Of a stretch of DNA of 64,000 nucleotides, positions 49,094-56,771 are shown in pieces. Where the stretch lies: contig NZ_BATR01000093.1 in assembly GCF_000739655.1 (NCBI RefSeq), forward strand, positions 1-64,000. The letters are read 5' to 3'. The translations under genes were made by a program, and so were the position numbers. Every line of letters begins with the position of its first letter. The first letter of the stretch is position 1. The notes below the pieces were generated by a model. The model was given only the letters and a program-made list of their open reading frames with translations, was not told where the DNA came from and did no database searches. Source of the DNA: Verrucomicrobium sp. BvORR106. Lineage in GTDB: Bacteria; Verrucomicrobiota; Verrucomicrobiia; Verrucomicrobiales; Verrucomicrobiaceae.

Positions 49094-49439
49094 CTTGTTG
49101 GGTCTCCTTCTTTTGTAGTTTTTCCAGGTAAGTGGCGAAGCTGTCCAGGTTGGCATCCCAGAACTTCCGGTATTGATCCAGCCAGGCTTGAGCGTCTTGC
49201 ATGGGCTTGGGTTCCAGTGTGAGGGAGTGCACCCGCCCGTTGCGTTGCCGCTTCACGAGCCCGGCTTTTTCCAGGACGCCGAGGTGCTTGGAGACTGCCG
49301 CCAGCGACATGGCGTGAGGACGCGCCAGATCGGTGACACAGGTCTCTCCAGCAGAAAGCTGGGCCAGCATCTGCCGACGGGTCGGGTCCGCAAGGGCACC
49401 GAAGGTCCGGTCAAGCAGTTCTGAGCTATATTCAACCAT
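49077..49439 (-). CDS. ArsR-family transcriptional regulator
   Basis: About 120 residues from the ATG at 49439. Winged-helix motif: LADPTRRQMLAQLSAGETCVTDLA, MSLAAVSKHLGVLEKAGLVKRQRNGR. No metal-binding CxC is visible in the recognition region, so it probably senses an organic or redox signal rather than a metal. The ATG itself sits inside a perfect AACCATATGGTT palindrome, a candidate operator, with a second one 40 bases upstream. Confidence 0.9.
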   Translation of the reverse strand: MVEYSSELLDRTFGALADPTRRQMLAQLSAGETCVTDLARPHAMSLAAVSKHLGVLEKAGLVKRQRNGRVHSLTLEPKPMQDAQAWLDQYRKFWDANLDSFATYLEKLQKKETQQDDADQ

Positions 49440-49500
49440 ATGGTTATATATTGCTTGGTTGGGCGGAAACGGCAAGGATAATATTCAACTATTTGGTTGA
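49434..49500. promoter_or_regulatory. Two operator-like palindromes at the ArsR promoter
   Basis: AACCATATGGTT (49434-49445) covers the ArsR start codon, and TCAACTATTTGGTTGA (49485-49500) is a near-palindrome of the same consensus (TCAAC-N6-GGTTGA). They are centred 53 bases apart. The spacing and consensus fit autorepression by the ArsR protein encoded next to them. Confidence 0.6.
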
Positions 49501-49569
49501 GGATTTGATTGCAGGGACTTTGGAGTATTCGAGCATTGACGTTTTTGGCGGCTTCGGGGAGCTTTTCCG

Positions 49570-49887
49570 ATGCGCAGGATGCTTTGGATACTGGCATTGA
49601 TTGTGGTGGTGGGAGCGGGGCTGGGCGTCTCTGCCTACAGGCAATCCCGCGCCTTTCTGCTCACCGCGTCGGATGACCGGTATCAGCTCTGGATGGCTGC
49701 GATCAAGGGGTTCAGCGGAACACCGCGCTACGTGGGGAGTATCGGAGACCAATCTTTCTTCCGGGTGGGGGACCTGTTCGTCGCCTGCTACAAGGCGCCC
49801 ACGGCGAGAGTGAAGCTGCCGTACACGTTCCCGGTGGGCGGCGGTGAGCCTTATCAAGTCACTGCGGCGATGGTGCCTCCTGATTGA
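49570..49887 (+). CDS. Small membrane-anchored hypothetical protein
   Basis: 105 residues. N-terminal anchor MRRMLWILALIVVVGAGLGVSA, then a periplasmic part with GFSGTPRYVGSIGDQSFFRVGDLFVACYKAPTARVKLPYTFPVGGGEPYQV. No family. It lies downstream of and divergent from the ArsR regulator, so it might be a member of that regulon. Confidence 0.55.
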   Translation: MRRMLWILALIVVVGAGLGVSAYRQSRAFLLTASDDRYQLWMAAIKGFSGTPRYVGSIGDQSFFRVGDLFVACYKAPTARVKLPYTFPVGGGEPYQVTAAMVPPD

Positions 49888-50093
49888 GGTCGGGCTTGCA
49901 GCCCCAAGCAGGTTGTTGTTTCTGTAAACCTGGGGCGTCTCCCAAAGCTGGTATGAAGCAGGTCCCTTGGCCCTCAGTATCCAGTTGTCTGTTTTGCATT
50001 TCAATTCTGGTGTCGAAGGCGTCGCGGCAATCTGACCTGATCTTGACGGATGTCGCGACGGCGTGAATGTGGTGCGCGCTCCTTTTTACGGCT

Positions 50094-50498
50094 ATGACTT
50101 CAACCGTTCGACAATCCCTAGGCCTGGTCTCGCTGGTGGTGCGCGACTATGATGAGGCCTTGGACTTCTTCGTCGGCAAGCTTGGCTTTGAGCTCATCGA
50201 AGACAAGCCGGTACCAGAGCAGAACAAGCGCTGGGTGGTGATCGCGCCTCCAGGGTCCAAAGGATGCGGCTTGCTGCTGGCCCGCGCTTCGGCCCCGGAG
50301 CAGGAATTGCACATAGGCAATCAAACGGGAGGGCGGGTGTTTCTGTTCCTCTACACGGATGACTTCTGGCGTGACTACGAGCGGTTCCAAACACAGGGCA
50401 TCGAGTTTGTAAGGCCGCCCAAAGAAGAGGTGTACGGCACCGTGGCGGTGTTCAAGGATCTGTATGGCAATCTGTGGGATCTGCTGGAACCGAAATAG
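50094..50498 (+). CDS. Glyoxalase/bleomycin-resistance-fold protein
   Basis: 134 residues from the ATG at 50094 (MTSTVRQSLGLVSLVVRDYDEALDFF). Vicinal-oxygen-chelate fold: FFVGKLGFELIEDKPV, RWVVIAPPGSKGCGLLLARA, GRVFLFLYTDDFWRDYERF, and FKDLYGNLWDLLEP, with the last Glu in the usual metal-ligand position and no His at the first one. The substrate is unknown; typical of uncharacterised lactoylglutathione-lyase-like proteins. Confidence 0.85.
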   Translation: MTSTVRQSLGLVSLVVRDYDEALDFFVGKLGFELIEDKPVPEQNKRWVVIAPPGSKGCGLLLARASAPEQELHIGNQTGGRVFLFLYTDDFWRDYERFQTQGIEFVRPPKEEVYGTVAVFKDLYGNLWDLLEPK

Positions 50499-50531
50499 AA
50501 ATCTGCGCTGTAGCACGTTGAATCTTTCTCC

Positions 50532-50873
50532 ATGAAATCCGACTCCCTCACCTGGGCTCCGTTTCAATCTGCTGCTGTGCGTGAGATTTGCGCACACATG
50601 ACGGAAGCTGAAAAGGCCGGGGCTGCGGCCCGGGCTGCCTTGTATGGCCTGTGGGTAGCTGTGAGCCTTTCGATTCCGTTGCCTTGGGTCTTCATGGCAA
50701 AAAGCCATTGGGTCATGGCCATTTGTGTATTGCTGATCGTCACCCACCTGGCGTGCATTCCAGTCTGGCATAAGATGCAGCGGCGCTATCTCTGTGCAAC
50801 GGCGTGGGCGCGAGCCCAGGGCCTCTTGCCGGACCGGCTGAATTTGTACTCCTTCCGATCTAAACCATGCTAA
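50532..50873 (+). CDS. Two-helix membrane hypothetical protein
   Basis: 113 residues. Membrane segments GLWVAVSLSIPLPWVFMA and WVMAICVLLIVTHLACIPVW, followed by a basic helical end. The stop overlaps the ATG of the next gene, so the two are co-expressed. No family recognised. Confidence 0.6.
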   Translation: MKSDSLTWAPFQSAAVREICAHMTEAEKAGAAARAALYGLWVAVSLSIPLPWVFMAKSHWVMAICVLLIVTHLACIPVWHKMQRRYLCATAWARAQGLLPDRLNLYSFRSKPC

Positions 50874-51400
50874 AACCTATGATCATCAGGCAGAGGGTGC
50901 GGCGCGTTTCGCTGTTGGTAGTTCCCCGGGGCACGAGCCTATTGGGACTGATGCTGATGTTGCTTTTCCAAGGGGCTGCTTTGTTTGCCGAACCTCTCGC
51001 GCCAGGGTTCTATCCGGTGATATCTGAAGACGGGACCTCGGGCGCAGGCATGCGGGTCTTTGAGGCCGAGAGGAAGGCTGACCGGGTGCTGAATGTTGAC
51101 TTTGCCAGGGATTTTGATCTCGGGCTGGGCAAGGTGGAAAATGGCATCCGATTCCCAGTGAGGTACAAGTTCGATGAAATTAAGGACTTCCTCAGCGCGG
51201 AACGGCACAAGGAATTCGTGGTGGTGAGGTTCGACAAGTCGATCATGTGGAATGAGAAAGTAGTTGTCCAGGACCGCTTGAGCGAGGTGGTCAGCCAGAT
51301 GAAGGGGGTGGGATACAAGAGGGTGGTGGTGCTTGGTGCCCATGCATCCGGCGTACATGTCCTCATTGACACTGATTCCGAGCCGCGGGGAAAAAGGTGA
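50867..51400 (+). CDS. Secreted hypothetical protein
   Basis: 177 residues with a signal peptide or anchor (SLLGLMLMLLFQGAALFAEPLA). The mature part ends in KRVVVLGAHASGVHVLIDTDSEPRGKR. The text EFVVVRFDKSIMWNEKVVVQDRLSEVVSQMKGVGYKRVVV resembles the soluble region of ExbD/TolR-type proteins, but the membrane topology differs and I do not assign it. Coupled to the preceding gene by a 7-base overlap. Confidence 0.6.
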   Translation: MLKPMIIRQRVRRVSLLVVPRGTSLLGLMLMLLFQGAALFAEPLAPGFYPVISEDGTSGAGMRVFEAERKADRVLNVDFARDFDLGLGKVENGIRFPVRYKFDEIKDFLSAERHKEFVVVRFDKSIMWNEKVVVQDRLSEVVSQMKGVGYKRVVVLGAHASGVHVLIDTDSEPRGKR

Positions 51401-51492
51401 TCCACCCGATCCTGGACTCTTTCCCGGAGGGGTGAATTGAAATGGGCCGCAGCCTTCGGGCAAGGGATGCGTGCGGCCCAACTGCCATCACC

Positions 51493-52290
51493 TCAGCGGC
51501 CTGGTGCCGTGCGGCTCAGCCAGTCGGCAAAGGAGGTGGTGCCCAGGTGAGGATTGGCACCCGGAGTCAGGCTCTGATCATTCACGGGCGTGCCGAAGTA
51601 ACCGGCGGCATCGTCGGCAATGACGGTGCGGGCGTCCTGATGCGCCTGCAGGTAGGCTTGAACAATTTCGGTGATCGGTTTGGCTTCTGGTCCGGCAAGG
51701 TCAAAGGTGCCGTTGAGCGGCTCCGCCACGGCCGCCTCTGCCACGGCCTGGGCGACATCGCCGGAGAAGATGGGCTGCATCAGTGCCGTGGAAAGGCGCA
51801 CGGTCTCGCCTGATGTGGCGGCCTGGGCGATGCTGCCGACGAACTCAAAGAACTGGGTGGCGCGGACGATGGTGTAAGGAATCGGAGAGGCCTTGATCAT
51901 GGTTTCCTGAACCATCTTCGCGCGGAAGTAACCGCTGGCGAGCAGCCGCTCGGTGCCGACCACGGAAAGGGCCACATGATGCTTCACCCCGGCGGCCACT
52001 TCTGCGGCGGCGAGATTGCGGTTGGAGCTCTCGAAGAACTCCATGACCGCTTTGTCCTCAAAGGAGGGTGAGTTTGACACGTCCACCACGACCTGGGTGC
52101 CGACCAGGGCTTCCTGGAGCCCTTCACCCGTCACGGCGTTGATGCCGAGGGAAGGGGAGGCGGGGATGACTTCGTGGCCCAGGAGACGGAGGTTGCTCAC
52201 CACCTTGGTGCCGATCAAGCCGGTGCCGCCGAGGACGACGATTCTGAGTTTCCCACTGGTGCCGTTGCTGCTGGATGTTTGGTTTTTCAT
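51493..52290 (-). CDS. NmrA/NAD(P)-binding SDR-like protein
   Basis: About 265 residues from the ATG at 52290. Rossmann start LRIVVLGGTGLIGTKVVSNLRLLGHEV (GxxGxxG), then VVVDVSNSPSFEDKAVMEF, HHVALSVVGTERL, YTIVRATQFFEFVGSI. This is the atypical SDR/NmrA type that binds NAD(P)H and often acts on quinones or as a redox sensor. It is divergent from the LysR-type regulator that starts 72 bases away, the classic arrangement for a regulated target. Confidence 0.87.
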   Translation of the reverse strand: MKNQTSSSNGTSGKLRIVVLGGTGLIGTKVVSNLRLLGHEVIPASPSLGINAVTGEGLQEALVGTQVVVDVSNSPSFEDKAVMEFFESSNRNLAAAEVAAGVKHHVALSVVGTERLLASGYFRAKMVQETMIKASPIPYTIVRATQFFEFVGSIAQAATSGETVRLSTALMQPIFSGDVAQAVAEAAVAEPLNGTFDLAGPEAKPITEIVQAYLQAHQDARTVIADDAAGYFGTPVNDQSLTPGANPHLGTTSFADWLSRTAPGR

Positions 52291-52362
52291 ACGGCACCAG
52301 CATGCCACGACGACGGAAAATCGGTAGCCACGGCGTGTCTCTATCAGCTATACACTTTTTGC

Positions 52363-53286
52363 ATGACCGCCTTCGAAGACCTCTCGCTGCTTCGCGCCTT
52401 CATCAGCATTGTGGAATGCGGGAGCATCTCTGCCGGGGCGCGACGACTTCGCATCACCCAGCCCTCCTTGAGCCGGCAGCTCAAGACCCTGGAAGAGCGC
52501 TGCGGCATGGCTCTGCTGAGGCGGGACACGCATCAGATGAGCCTGACGGAGGCGGGACATCGCGTGTTGGCTGATGCTCATGCCTTGCTGGCGCAGGTGG
52601 AGGCGGCTGATAAGCGATTGCGGGAAAGTCACACGACGCTGTCCGGACACTTGAGGCTCTTTGCGACGATCGATTTCGGCCAGTTTGGGGCGACCCGGAT
52701 GATCAGTCAGTTTCTCCTGGCTCATCCCAAGGTGAGTGTCTCCCTGGCGCTGACGAACCGTCCTCTGCACATGATCCAGGAGGGCGCGGATGTGGGCGTC
52801 TTGCCCGGCAAGGTGACGGATGAAAGCGTCATCGCACGTCGAGTGGGGGCCTTCTCCTTGATCCTGGCTGCAGCACCCGCGCTGGTGAAACGGCAGCCGC
52901 CGGCCAAGAAGCCGGACGATCTGACGCCCTGGCCCTGGATTGCGCTGGCGGGAGCCCAGTTCTGGAACGCACGGGAGCTGGCCCTGCAAGGCCGATCGGG
53001 CAAGACACACACCTTGCCCATCAATCCGGTCTTCACCTCAGAAGGGGTGACAAGCTGTCGGGAGGCGGCTCTTTCTGGAGTGGGCGTGACGGTGCTGCCA
53101 CGATGGATGATCGAGAGCGATCTCAGGGAGGGGAACCTCGTGCAAGTGCTTCCCGACTGGAAGCCTGAAGAGCTCTCTGTCCACGTGATCTATGCCGGGC
53201 ATCGCCTGCTGCCCGTTCGGGTGAGCGCGTTCATTGATTTTGCGGTGAAGTATTTCTCCAAAGGGGGTGAAGGAGCCATTGGGTGA
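52363..53286 (+). CDS. LysR-family transcriptional regulator
   Basis: 307 residues from the ATG at 52363; a longer open frame upstream overlaps the divergent gene and is rejected. N-terminal winged helix: LSLLRAFISIVECGSISAGARRLRITQPSLSRQLKTLEERCG. The effector domain follows with the usual LRESHTTLSGHLRLFATIDFG, LPINPVFTSEGVTSCREAALSGVGVTVLPRWM. It most likely controls the divergent NmrA-like gene in response to a small molecule that I cannot name. Confidence 0.9.
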   Translation: MTAFEDLSLLRAFISIVECGSISAGARRLRITQPSLSRQLKTLEERCGMALLRRDTHQMSLTEAGHRVLADAHALLAQVEAADKRLRESHTTLSGHLRLFATIDFGQFGATRMISQFLLAHPKVSVSLALTNRPLHMIQEGADVGVLPGKVTDESVIARRVGAFSLILAAAPALVKRQPPAKKPDDLTPWPWIALAGAQFWNARELALQGRSGKTHTLPINPVFTSEGVTSCREAALSGVGVTVLPRWMIESDLREGNLVQVLPDWKPEELSVHVIYAGHRLLPVRVSAFIDFAVKYFSKGGEGAIG

Positions 53287-53437
53287 GGAGTTCGAGGAAG
53301 CAAGATGTACAGGTTGATTGAGGTCCGCCCTTGCCGTCTGTGCAGACGGATGATTTCAATTGTTGGCAATGGGTAATTTGCTGTGGTGGCAATGCAGGCT
53401 TGCCAGACCCGTTTGACCTCGCTTCAATGGCGCACCT

Positions 53438-53872
53438 ATGAGTTCCGAAGTCGAATACATCACCGTAGCAACTCGTGTCGAAGCGCCTGTGGCGAAAGTC
53501 TGGGAGTGCTGGACCAACCCCGATCATATCGTGCAGTGGAATGCCGCATCGGACGACTGGTGCTGCCCCCGGGCCTCGAACGATGTTCGCGTGGGCGGGG
53601 AGTTGAACAGCCGCATGGAAGCCCGCGACGGCAGCATGGGGTTTGATTTCTCCGCTACCTATACCGAGGTGGAGCCCAATGCCCTCCTGGCCTTCCGTAT
53701 GGGAGAGGGGGAAGAAGCGCGCGGCGTGCGGGTGGAGTTCAAGGAGGACGGCGACGGCACGGTGGTGACCGAGACCTTCAAACCCGAGAACACTTTCCCG
53801 ATCGAGATGCAGCGCGCTGGATGGCAGAGCATCCTGGACCGCTTCAAGGCGCACGCCGAGAGCAGCAAGTAA
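53438..53872 (+). CDS. SRPBCC (AHSA1-like) domain protein
   Basis: 144 residues. VATRVEAPVAKVWECWTNPDHIVQWNAASDDWCCPRA and GWQSILDRFKAHAE mark the activator-of-Hsp90-like START fold with a long hydrophobic cavity. No regulator gene is directly adjacent. Reads on the same strand as the next two genes, 36 bases upstream of the first. Confidence 0.87.
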   Translation: MSSEVEYITVATRVEAPVAKVWECWTNPDHIVQWNAASDDWCCPRASNDVRVGGELNSRMEARDGSMGFDFSATYTEVEPNALLAFRMGEGEEARGVRVEFKEDGDGTVVTETFKPENTFPIEMQRAGWQSILDRFKAHAESSK

Positions 53873-53908
53873 GTTCGTCGCTTCTGCTGTGCTCAGGACA
53901 AAAAGCTG

Positions 53909-54301
53909 ATGGAGCCGGAGAGCCAGGCCATGAAACCATGTGACGTCGGCTCCATCACCACGTCGCTGCTGGGTGCATGGTGCTATCCCGATGGTGGGGA
54001 TGATGCCAGGCTCTCTTACATGTGGTTCGGAGATCACGGGCAGGCTTTCGAGGCGATTTACAATGCCCACCGTCCTGCGCTGCCCCTCTTCGCCTTTCTA
54101 CTTTTTGAAGTAGAGTCCCCAACTGAATTTCGCATCCGCACAAGAATAGGCTCTGAAGGCTTGGTGATCAGCTTTCGGTGGGAAGGGGATGAGTTGTGGT
54201 TTGCCAATCGTGGCAAGACGTTCCACTGTCGCCGGGTGGCAGATGACGAGGTGCCGGAGTGGTTTCCTCAGTTAGCCGAAAAGTGGAAGATGCGTGAATG
54301 A
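53909..54301 (+). CDS. Hypothetical protein, 130 aa
   Basis: 130 residues. The sequence MKPCDVGSITTSLLGAWCYPDGGDDARLSYMWFGDHGQAFEAIYNAHRP reads as a compact beta-rich domain; an ATG at 53930 is an alternative start. No domain is known to me. The 3' end reaches the GTG/ATG region of the DUF4279 gene, so the two are likely cotranscribed. Confidence 0.6.
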   Translation: MEPESQAMKPCDVGSITTSLLGAWCYPDGGDDARLSYMWFGDHGQAFEAIYNAHRPALPLFAFLLFEVESPTEFRIRTRIGSEGLVISFRWEGDELWFANRGKTFHCRRVADDEVPEWFPQLAEKWKMRE

Positions 54302-54308
54302 GGTTCCA

Positions 54309-54719
54309 ATGTCTGATCCGACGGCCTACGCCTATTTTGGATTTAAAGGGGACTTCGATCCGTTGGAAGCCTCACGAGCTATTCCAATTCAGCCTGATGA
54401 GTGCATCGCGAAGCACTCTCAAAATCCGGAGCACGAAGTGCCCCGGATTTCCATTTTGCGCTATGCTGAAGTCTCCACTTACGACCCTCTGATTGACGCC
54501 TACATGCTTGCCGAGAAAGTGGTGGAGAAGTTGGAGCCGCACCAGGAAGCGCTTCGAGGAATGATCGACGCCCACGGTGGCGACGCCGTGCTTGAGGTGG
54601 TACTGTACCTTCCTGAGGCAGAGGACGTTTCTCTTCCCATTGTGGGGTTTTCCCAGCGGGTGATTCGCTTTCTGGCTGCAACCGGAGCCTCTATCGATGT
54701 CGATTGCTATCGAGGGTGA
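54309..54719 (+). CDS. DUF4279-family protein
   Basis: 136 residues from the ATG after GAGG. AYAYFGFKGDFDPLEASRAIPIQPDEC is the characteristic first strand-helix of DUF4279, and LEVVLYLPEAEDVSLPIVGFSQRVIRFLAATGASIDVDCY the last. DUF4279 members are small cytosolic proteins of unknown role, sometimes linked to immunity or toxin contexts in polymorphic systems; nothing of that kind is nearby. Confidence 0.78.
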   Translation: MSDPTAYAYFGFKGDFDPLEASRAIPIQPDECIAKHSQNPEHEVPRISILRYAEVSTYDPLIDAYMLAEKVVEKLEPHQEALRGMIDAHGGDAVLEVVLYLPEAEDVSLPIVGFSQRVIRFLAATGASIDVDCYRG

Positions 54720-55000
54720 GGTGCGTGCGTCAGTGCGTCATCTTTCTCGTGTTGACTCATGAACCTTGTTCGTGCGGGCGTAATGGGAAATTGATGCTGA
54801 AGGCATCATAGATGGTAGCCAGGGGTCGAGGGAGCAGAGCGACCGAACACCCCTGGTAGTCCCGCCCCCGCCATGCATCCTGAAGGGATGCCAGAAGTTG
54901 GGAGGTTCAATGGCAGTATCCCCTCCCGTACTTGGAAGGGTATTTTGTGATTCCCAATCCCGATCCTTTGGTGTGAGATTGGAAAAACCCATTTTGCATC

Positions 55001-55681
55001 ATGCCTTCCACCTTGAGCAAACTCAAAGCCCTTCAGAAAAAGTCCGCTGAGAAGGGCCATTGGCAAGTGGCGGCGGCCATTTCCATGTTGATGGCGGATG
55101 AGACCTCGTTGGATGCTCGCATCAACCTCGTCGGGGCGATGCACGAGGTGGGGCTGCTCTCCAATAGCCTGGAGCCGTGGTGGAAGGAATGGCGTACTGA
55201 CGACCAGACCTCCGCAGAATGGGCCGGACGTTGTCTGGACCGTCTCAAGTCCGTGGACACAGACTACTGGGCGCTGACGGGGTTACTGGGCCTCCCGCTG
55301 GAAGCGGCAACTGGCGCCCTGGCTGCGAGGAACTATCATCTGCTCGGGATCCGGTTTGCCACCACATACAAGGACGGCCGGTGGTTGATTGCGACGTTCT
55401 GCTTACAGCGTCCCTCACCCATGTCCAAGGTGGCTGCCCCCATCGTCGAGGTCGGCTGGAGTGAGGGCGTGGTGACGGAGGCCTCGCGGTGGCGTGCAGT
55501 GATTCTCTCTGAGCAGCGCGAAGTGGCTGGAAACCTGTTTGGAGAGGGCAGTGGCACCTACTATCTGCGGGCCAAGTTGCCTTATGGCTGCTGGCGCATT
55601 GCCGAGGATGTCTTTGAGCTGCGTGAAGACTGGATGGTGCCGAAGTCGGAAACGCCACTAGCGGACTATCCGGTTTTTTGA
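55001..55681 (+). CDS. Hypothetical protein, 226 aa
   Basis: 226 residues, no signal peptide. First half helical (LKALQKKSAEKGHWQVAAAISMLMADETSLDARINLVGAMHEVG), second half beta-rich (YHLLGIRFATTYKDGRWLIATFCLQRP and YLRAKLPYGCWRIAEDVFELREDW). It converges with the ApbE gene, with only four bases between the stops. No family recognised; even codon use supports a real gene. Confidence 0.65.
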   Translation: MPSTLSKLKALQKKSAEKGHWQVAAAISMLMADETSLDARINLVGAMHEVGLLSNSLEPWWKEWRTDDQTSAEWAGRCLDRLKSVDTDYWALTGLLGLPLEAATGALAARNYHLLGIRFATTYKDGRWLIATFCLQRPSPMSKVAAPIVEVGWSEGVVTEASRWRAVILSEQREVAGNLFGEGSGTYYLRAKLPYGCWRIAEDVFELREDWMVPKSETPLADYPVF

Positions 55682-55685
55682 ACGA

Positions 55686-56651
55686 TCACTTTTCCTCAAG
55701 ATAAAACGCATGCAGCCCAAGGCGCTTGGCCAGGGTTGTTCCCTCCTTGGGGCCTAGTGCAAGCAGGGCGGTGGACCAGGAGTCGGCCTGAAAACAGGTG
55801 TCTGCGACCACGGAGACGGATACGGCGCGATGCGTGACCGGGCGACCGGTGCGGCCATCCAGTACATGCGCATAGCGGTGCCCGCCTGTTTCATAGTACT
55901 GGCGGTAGGTGCCGGAGGTGGACAGGGCTTGATTCACCAGCGGCATGCGGAGCATGGCCTCGCCTTTCACCGCGTCAGGTTGCTGTATGCCCACTTGCCA
56001 CGGGGTGCCATCGGCCTTGTTCCCCCGGGCGACCAACTCGCCACCGACATCAAGAAGGAAGTCACGATATCCTGCAGCCTCCAGCTTGCGCACGATGTCG
56101 TCTGCGGCGTAGCCTTCAACCAGGGCGGAGACGTTGATCTGAAGATCAGGGTGCGTTTTCCGGAGCTGGGGAGGATTGAGTTTTACCTCCAACCGTTGCC
56201 AGCCACACTGGCTCTGGGCCTGGATGATGGCGGCTTCATCCGGCGGCGTGTCACGACGGCCTTTGGCTCCAAAGCCCCAGAGATCAATGAGCGGGCTCAG
56301 AGTGATGTCGAAGGCTCCACCGGTCTCCTGACTGAGTTTCTGGGCCTGCGTCACCACTTCGGCGAGTTCCTTTGGCACGGTCTGCCAGTCAGTGTTGCTT
56401 GACTGGTTGAACCTGGAGACTGGGGAGTCGGGCTTCCAGTTGGTGAAAAGGGATTCCAGTTCATCGAGTCTGCCTTGAATGAAATCGGCAGGCTGGCTGT
56501 CGAGCGTCTGGCCAGCGGGCAAGACCAGTTGGATGCTCCAGGTGGTGCCCATGGTGCGACCTTCTGCATGGACTACCTGCGGGCCGCGGTCGCGACAGGC
56601 AGTCAGTGACAACACAAAGGCCAGGAGGATGAGGCAAGGCTTGGTGGTCAT
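55686..56651 (-). CDS. apbE: ApbE-family FAD:protein FMN transferase (lipoprotein)
   Basis: 321 residues with lipobox FVLSLTACRDR. ApbE signature: GRTMGTTWSIQL, FTNWKPDSPVSRFN, GGAFDITLSPLIDLWGFG, NVSALVEGYAADDIVRKLEAAGYRDFLLDVGGELVARG (the conserved DVGGE) and YAHVLDGRTGRP. The enzyme attaches FMN to a Thr of the SGAT motif in partner proteins. The next gene in the same direction (56772-58487) contains two such motifs, so it is very probably the target. The gap of 120 bases between them holds a perfect inverted repeat. Confidence 0.92.
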   Translation of the reverse strand: MTTKPCLILLAFVLSLTACRDRGPQVVHAEGRTMGTTWSIQLVLPAGQTLDSQPADFIQGRLDELESLFTNWKPDSPVSRFNQSSNTDWQTVPKELAEVVTQAQKLSQETGGAFDITLSPLIDLWGFGAKGRRDTPPDEAAIIQAQSQCGWQRLEVKLNPPQLRKTHPDLQINVSALVEGYAADDIVRKLEAAGYRDFLLDVGGELVARGNKADGTPWQVGIQQPDAVKGEAMLRMPLVNQALSTSGTYRQYYETGGHRYAHVLDGRTGRPVTHRAVSVSVVADTCFQADSWSTALLALGPKEGTTLAKRLGLHAFYLEEK

Positions 56652-56669
56652 GGGCAGATGGATTTATTC

Positions 56670-56768
56670 TCACACAAAGGCACGAAGGCACAAAGGTTTG
56701 AAATGCCTCACTGCTCCAGTCGGCAACGCTACGGAGTCATTTCTTTGTGCCTTCGTGCCTTTGTGTGA
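56670..56768. repeat. Perfect 26-bp inverted repeat
   Basis: Arms at 56670-56695 and 56743-56768 are exact reverse complements (TCACACAAAGGCACGAAGGC and onward); the loop is 47 bases. Each arm is itself made of CACAAAGG/CACGAAGG repeats. It lies between the stop of the NosR-like gene and the apbE start, reading in one direction, so it may act as a hairpin in the message. Confidence 0.85.
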
Positions 56769-56771
56769 GGA

